Source: Acidobacteriaceae bacterium (GTDB lineage Bacteria > Acidobacteriota > Terriglobia > Terriglobales > Acidobacteriaceae). From it: DNA of 6,067 nt. The notes under the pieces are model-generated. The model was not told where the DNA came from and did no database searches. It was given only the letters and a program-made list of their open reading frames with translations. The stretch spans positions 2,291-8,357 of the forward strand of contig PMOF01000199.1 of the NCBI GenBank assembly GCA_003162495.1, written 5' to 3'. The translations under genes were made by a program, and so were the position numbers. Positions 5,772 to 6,067 of this stretch are shown one piece after another (position 1 is the stretch's first letter; each line of letters opens with the position of its first letter).

Positions 5772-6067
5772 ATGACGAGTAACACTCAATTGACTCACGA
5801 TCCGTCGGAGTTGGGCGAACTGGAAAGAAGCATTCTTTCGATCATCTGGCGCAATGCGCGGATTACCGCGGAGCAGGTGCGCGAGGAGCTGGGCCGTCCG
5901 CTCAAAGACTCCACGATTCGCACCGTTCTGCGCCGGCTTGAAGAAAAAGGCTACCTGGCCCATGCGGTGGAGAACCGCACCTTTGTTTATCGGCCCGCGG
6001 AGACGCGGCAAAAGGTGGCCGGGCGCGCCGTCAAGCGCATCGTGGACTGGTTTTGCGAGGGCTCGGT
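5772..6067 (+). CDS. BlaI/MecI/CopY-family transcriptional repressor, 3' end cut off by the window edge
   Basis: From ATG 5772 the frame stays open for 98 codons to the edge (MTSNTQLTHDPSELGELERS...). The N-terminal winged-helix domain is nearly complete: LGELERSILSIIWRNARITAEQVREEL (14-40), recognition-helix region DSTIRTVLRRLEEKGYLAH (47-65), and the wing ENRTFVYRPAETRQ (67-80). This order (E.-IM..-W, then T-..-T.L.RL..KG-L) is the signature of the BlaI/MecI/CopY family. Dimeric repressors of this family control beta-lactamase or copper genes and, in other bacteria, many other genes; some are inactivated by a BlaR1-type membrane protease (M56). The dimerisation part and any protease cleavage site lie beyond the window, as would a BlaR1-like partner, commonly the next gene. 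No Shine-Dalgarno precedes the ATG, consistent with a near-leaderless mRNA. Target genes are not inferable. Confidence 0.92.
   Translation, partial: MTSNTQLTHDPSELGELERSILSIIWRNARITAEQVREELGRPLKDSTIRTVLRRLEEKGYLAHAVENRTFVYRPAETRQKVAGRAVKRIVDWFCEGS

Noticed and set aside
5739..6011. Minus-strand 90-codon frame opposite the BlaI-family gene
   Set aside because: The plus strand encodes a clear winged-helix repressor here, and the antisense product has no recognisable features.

Overview
The window looks like a GC-rich soil-type bacterium, most likely an Acidobacteriota (Terriglobia-like) chromosome. This rests on remembered family resemblance, not on a search. The clues are the histidine kinase linker and H-box region (around SERKRSEEALRKTEKLAATG), a YpdA/Bdr-type flavoprotein, and a BlaI/MecI-family repressor, a family that is abundant in that phylum. 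No rRNA, tRNA, CRISPR array, insertion sequence or phage gene was seen.

Left half, minus strand (read right to left): vapB (2345-2617) and vapC (1959-2348) form a type II toxin-antitoxin pair overlapping by 4 bases. An 84-bp gap follows, then a complete single-chain class I [4Fe-4S] fumarate hydratase (345-1874). A 48-bp gap separates this from a small cupin protein (1-296) that runs off the left edge. The fumarase and cupin are probably one transcript. Whether vapBC reads through into them is open.

Right half, plus strand: a divergent 112-bp spacer (2618-2729) carries a good vapBC promoter overlaid by four copies of an 8-bp direct repeat, a likely autoregulatory operator. Then come a YpdA/Bdr-like FAD/NAD(P)H oxidoreductase (2730-3779) and, 24 bp later, a membrane-bound HAMP-PAS histidine kinase (3804-5696) starting at TTG behind a strong Shine-Dalgarno. 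These two genes look like an operon with no response regulator in view. A 75-bp spacer with a pure A/T 20-bp tract and a promoter-like element precedes a BlaI/MecI/CopY-family winged-helix repressor (5772 onward), cut by the right edge.

Functionally the window mixes central carbon metabolism (fumarate to malate), a stress or addiction module, a thiol-redox type flavoenzyme tied to a sensor kinase, and a repressor. The most notable points are the Thr replacing the Cys proposed to be catalytic in the YpdA-like enzyme, the pairing of that enzyme with an orphan sensor kinase, and the regularly phased repeats at the vapBC promoter. I see no clearly new multi-gene system.
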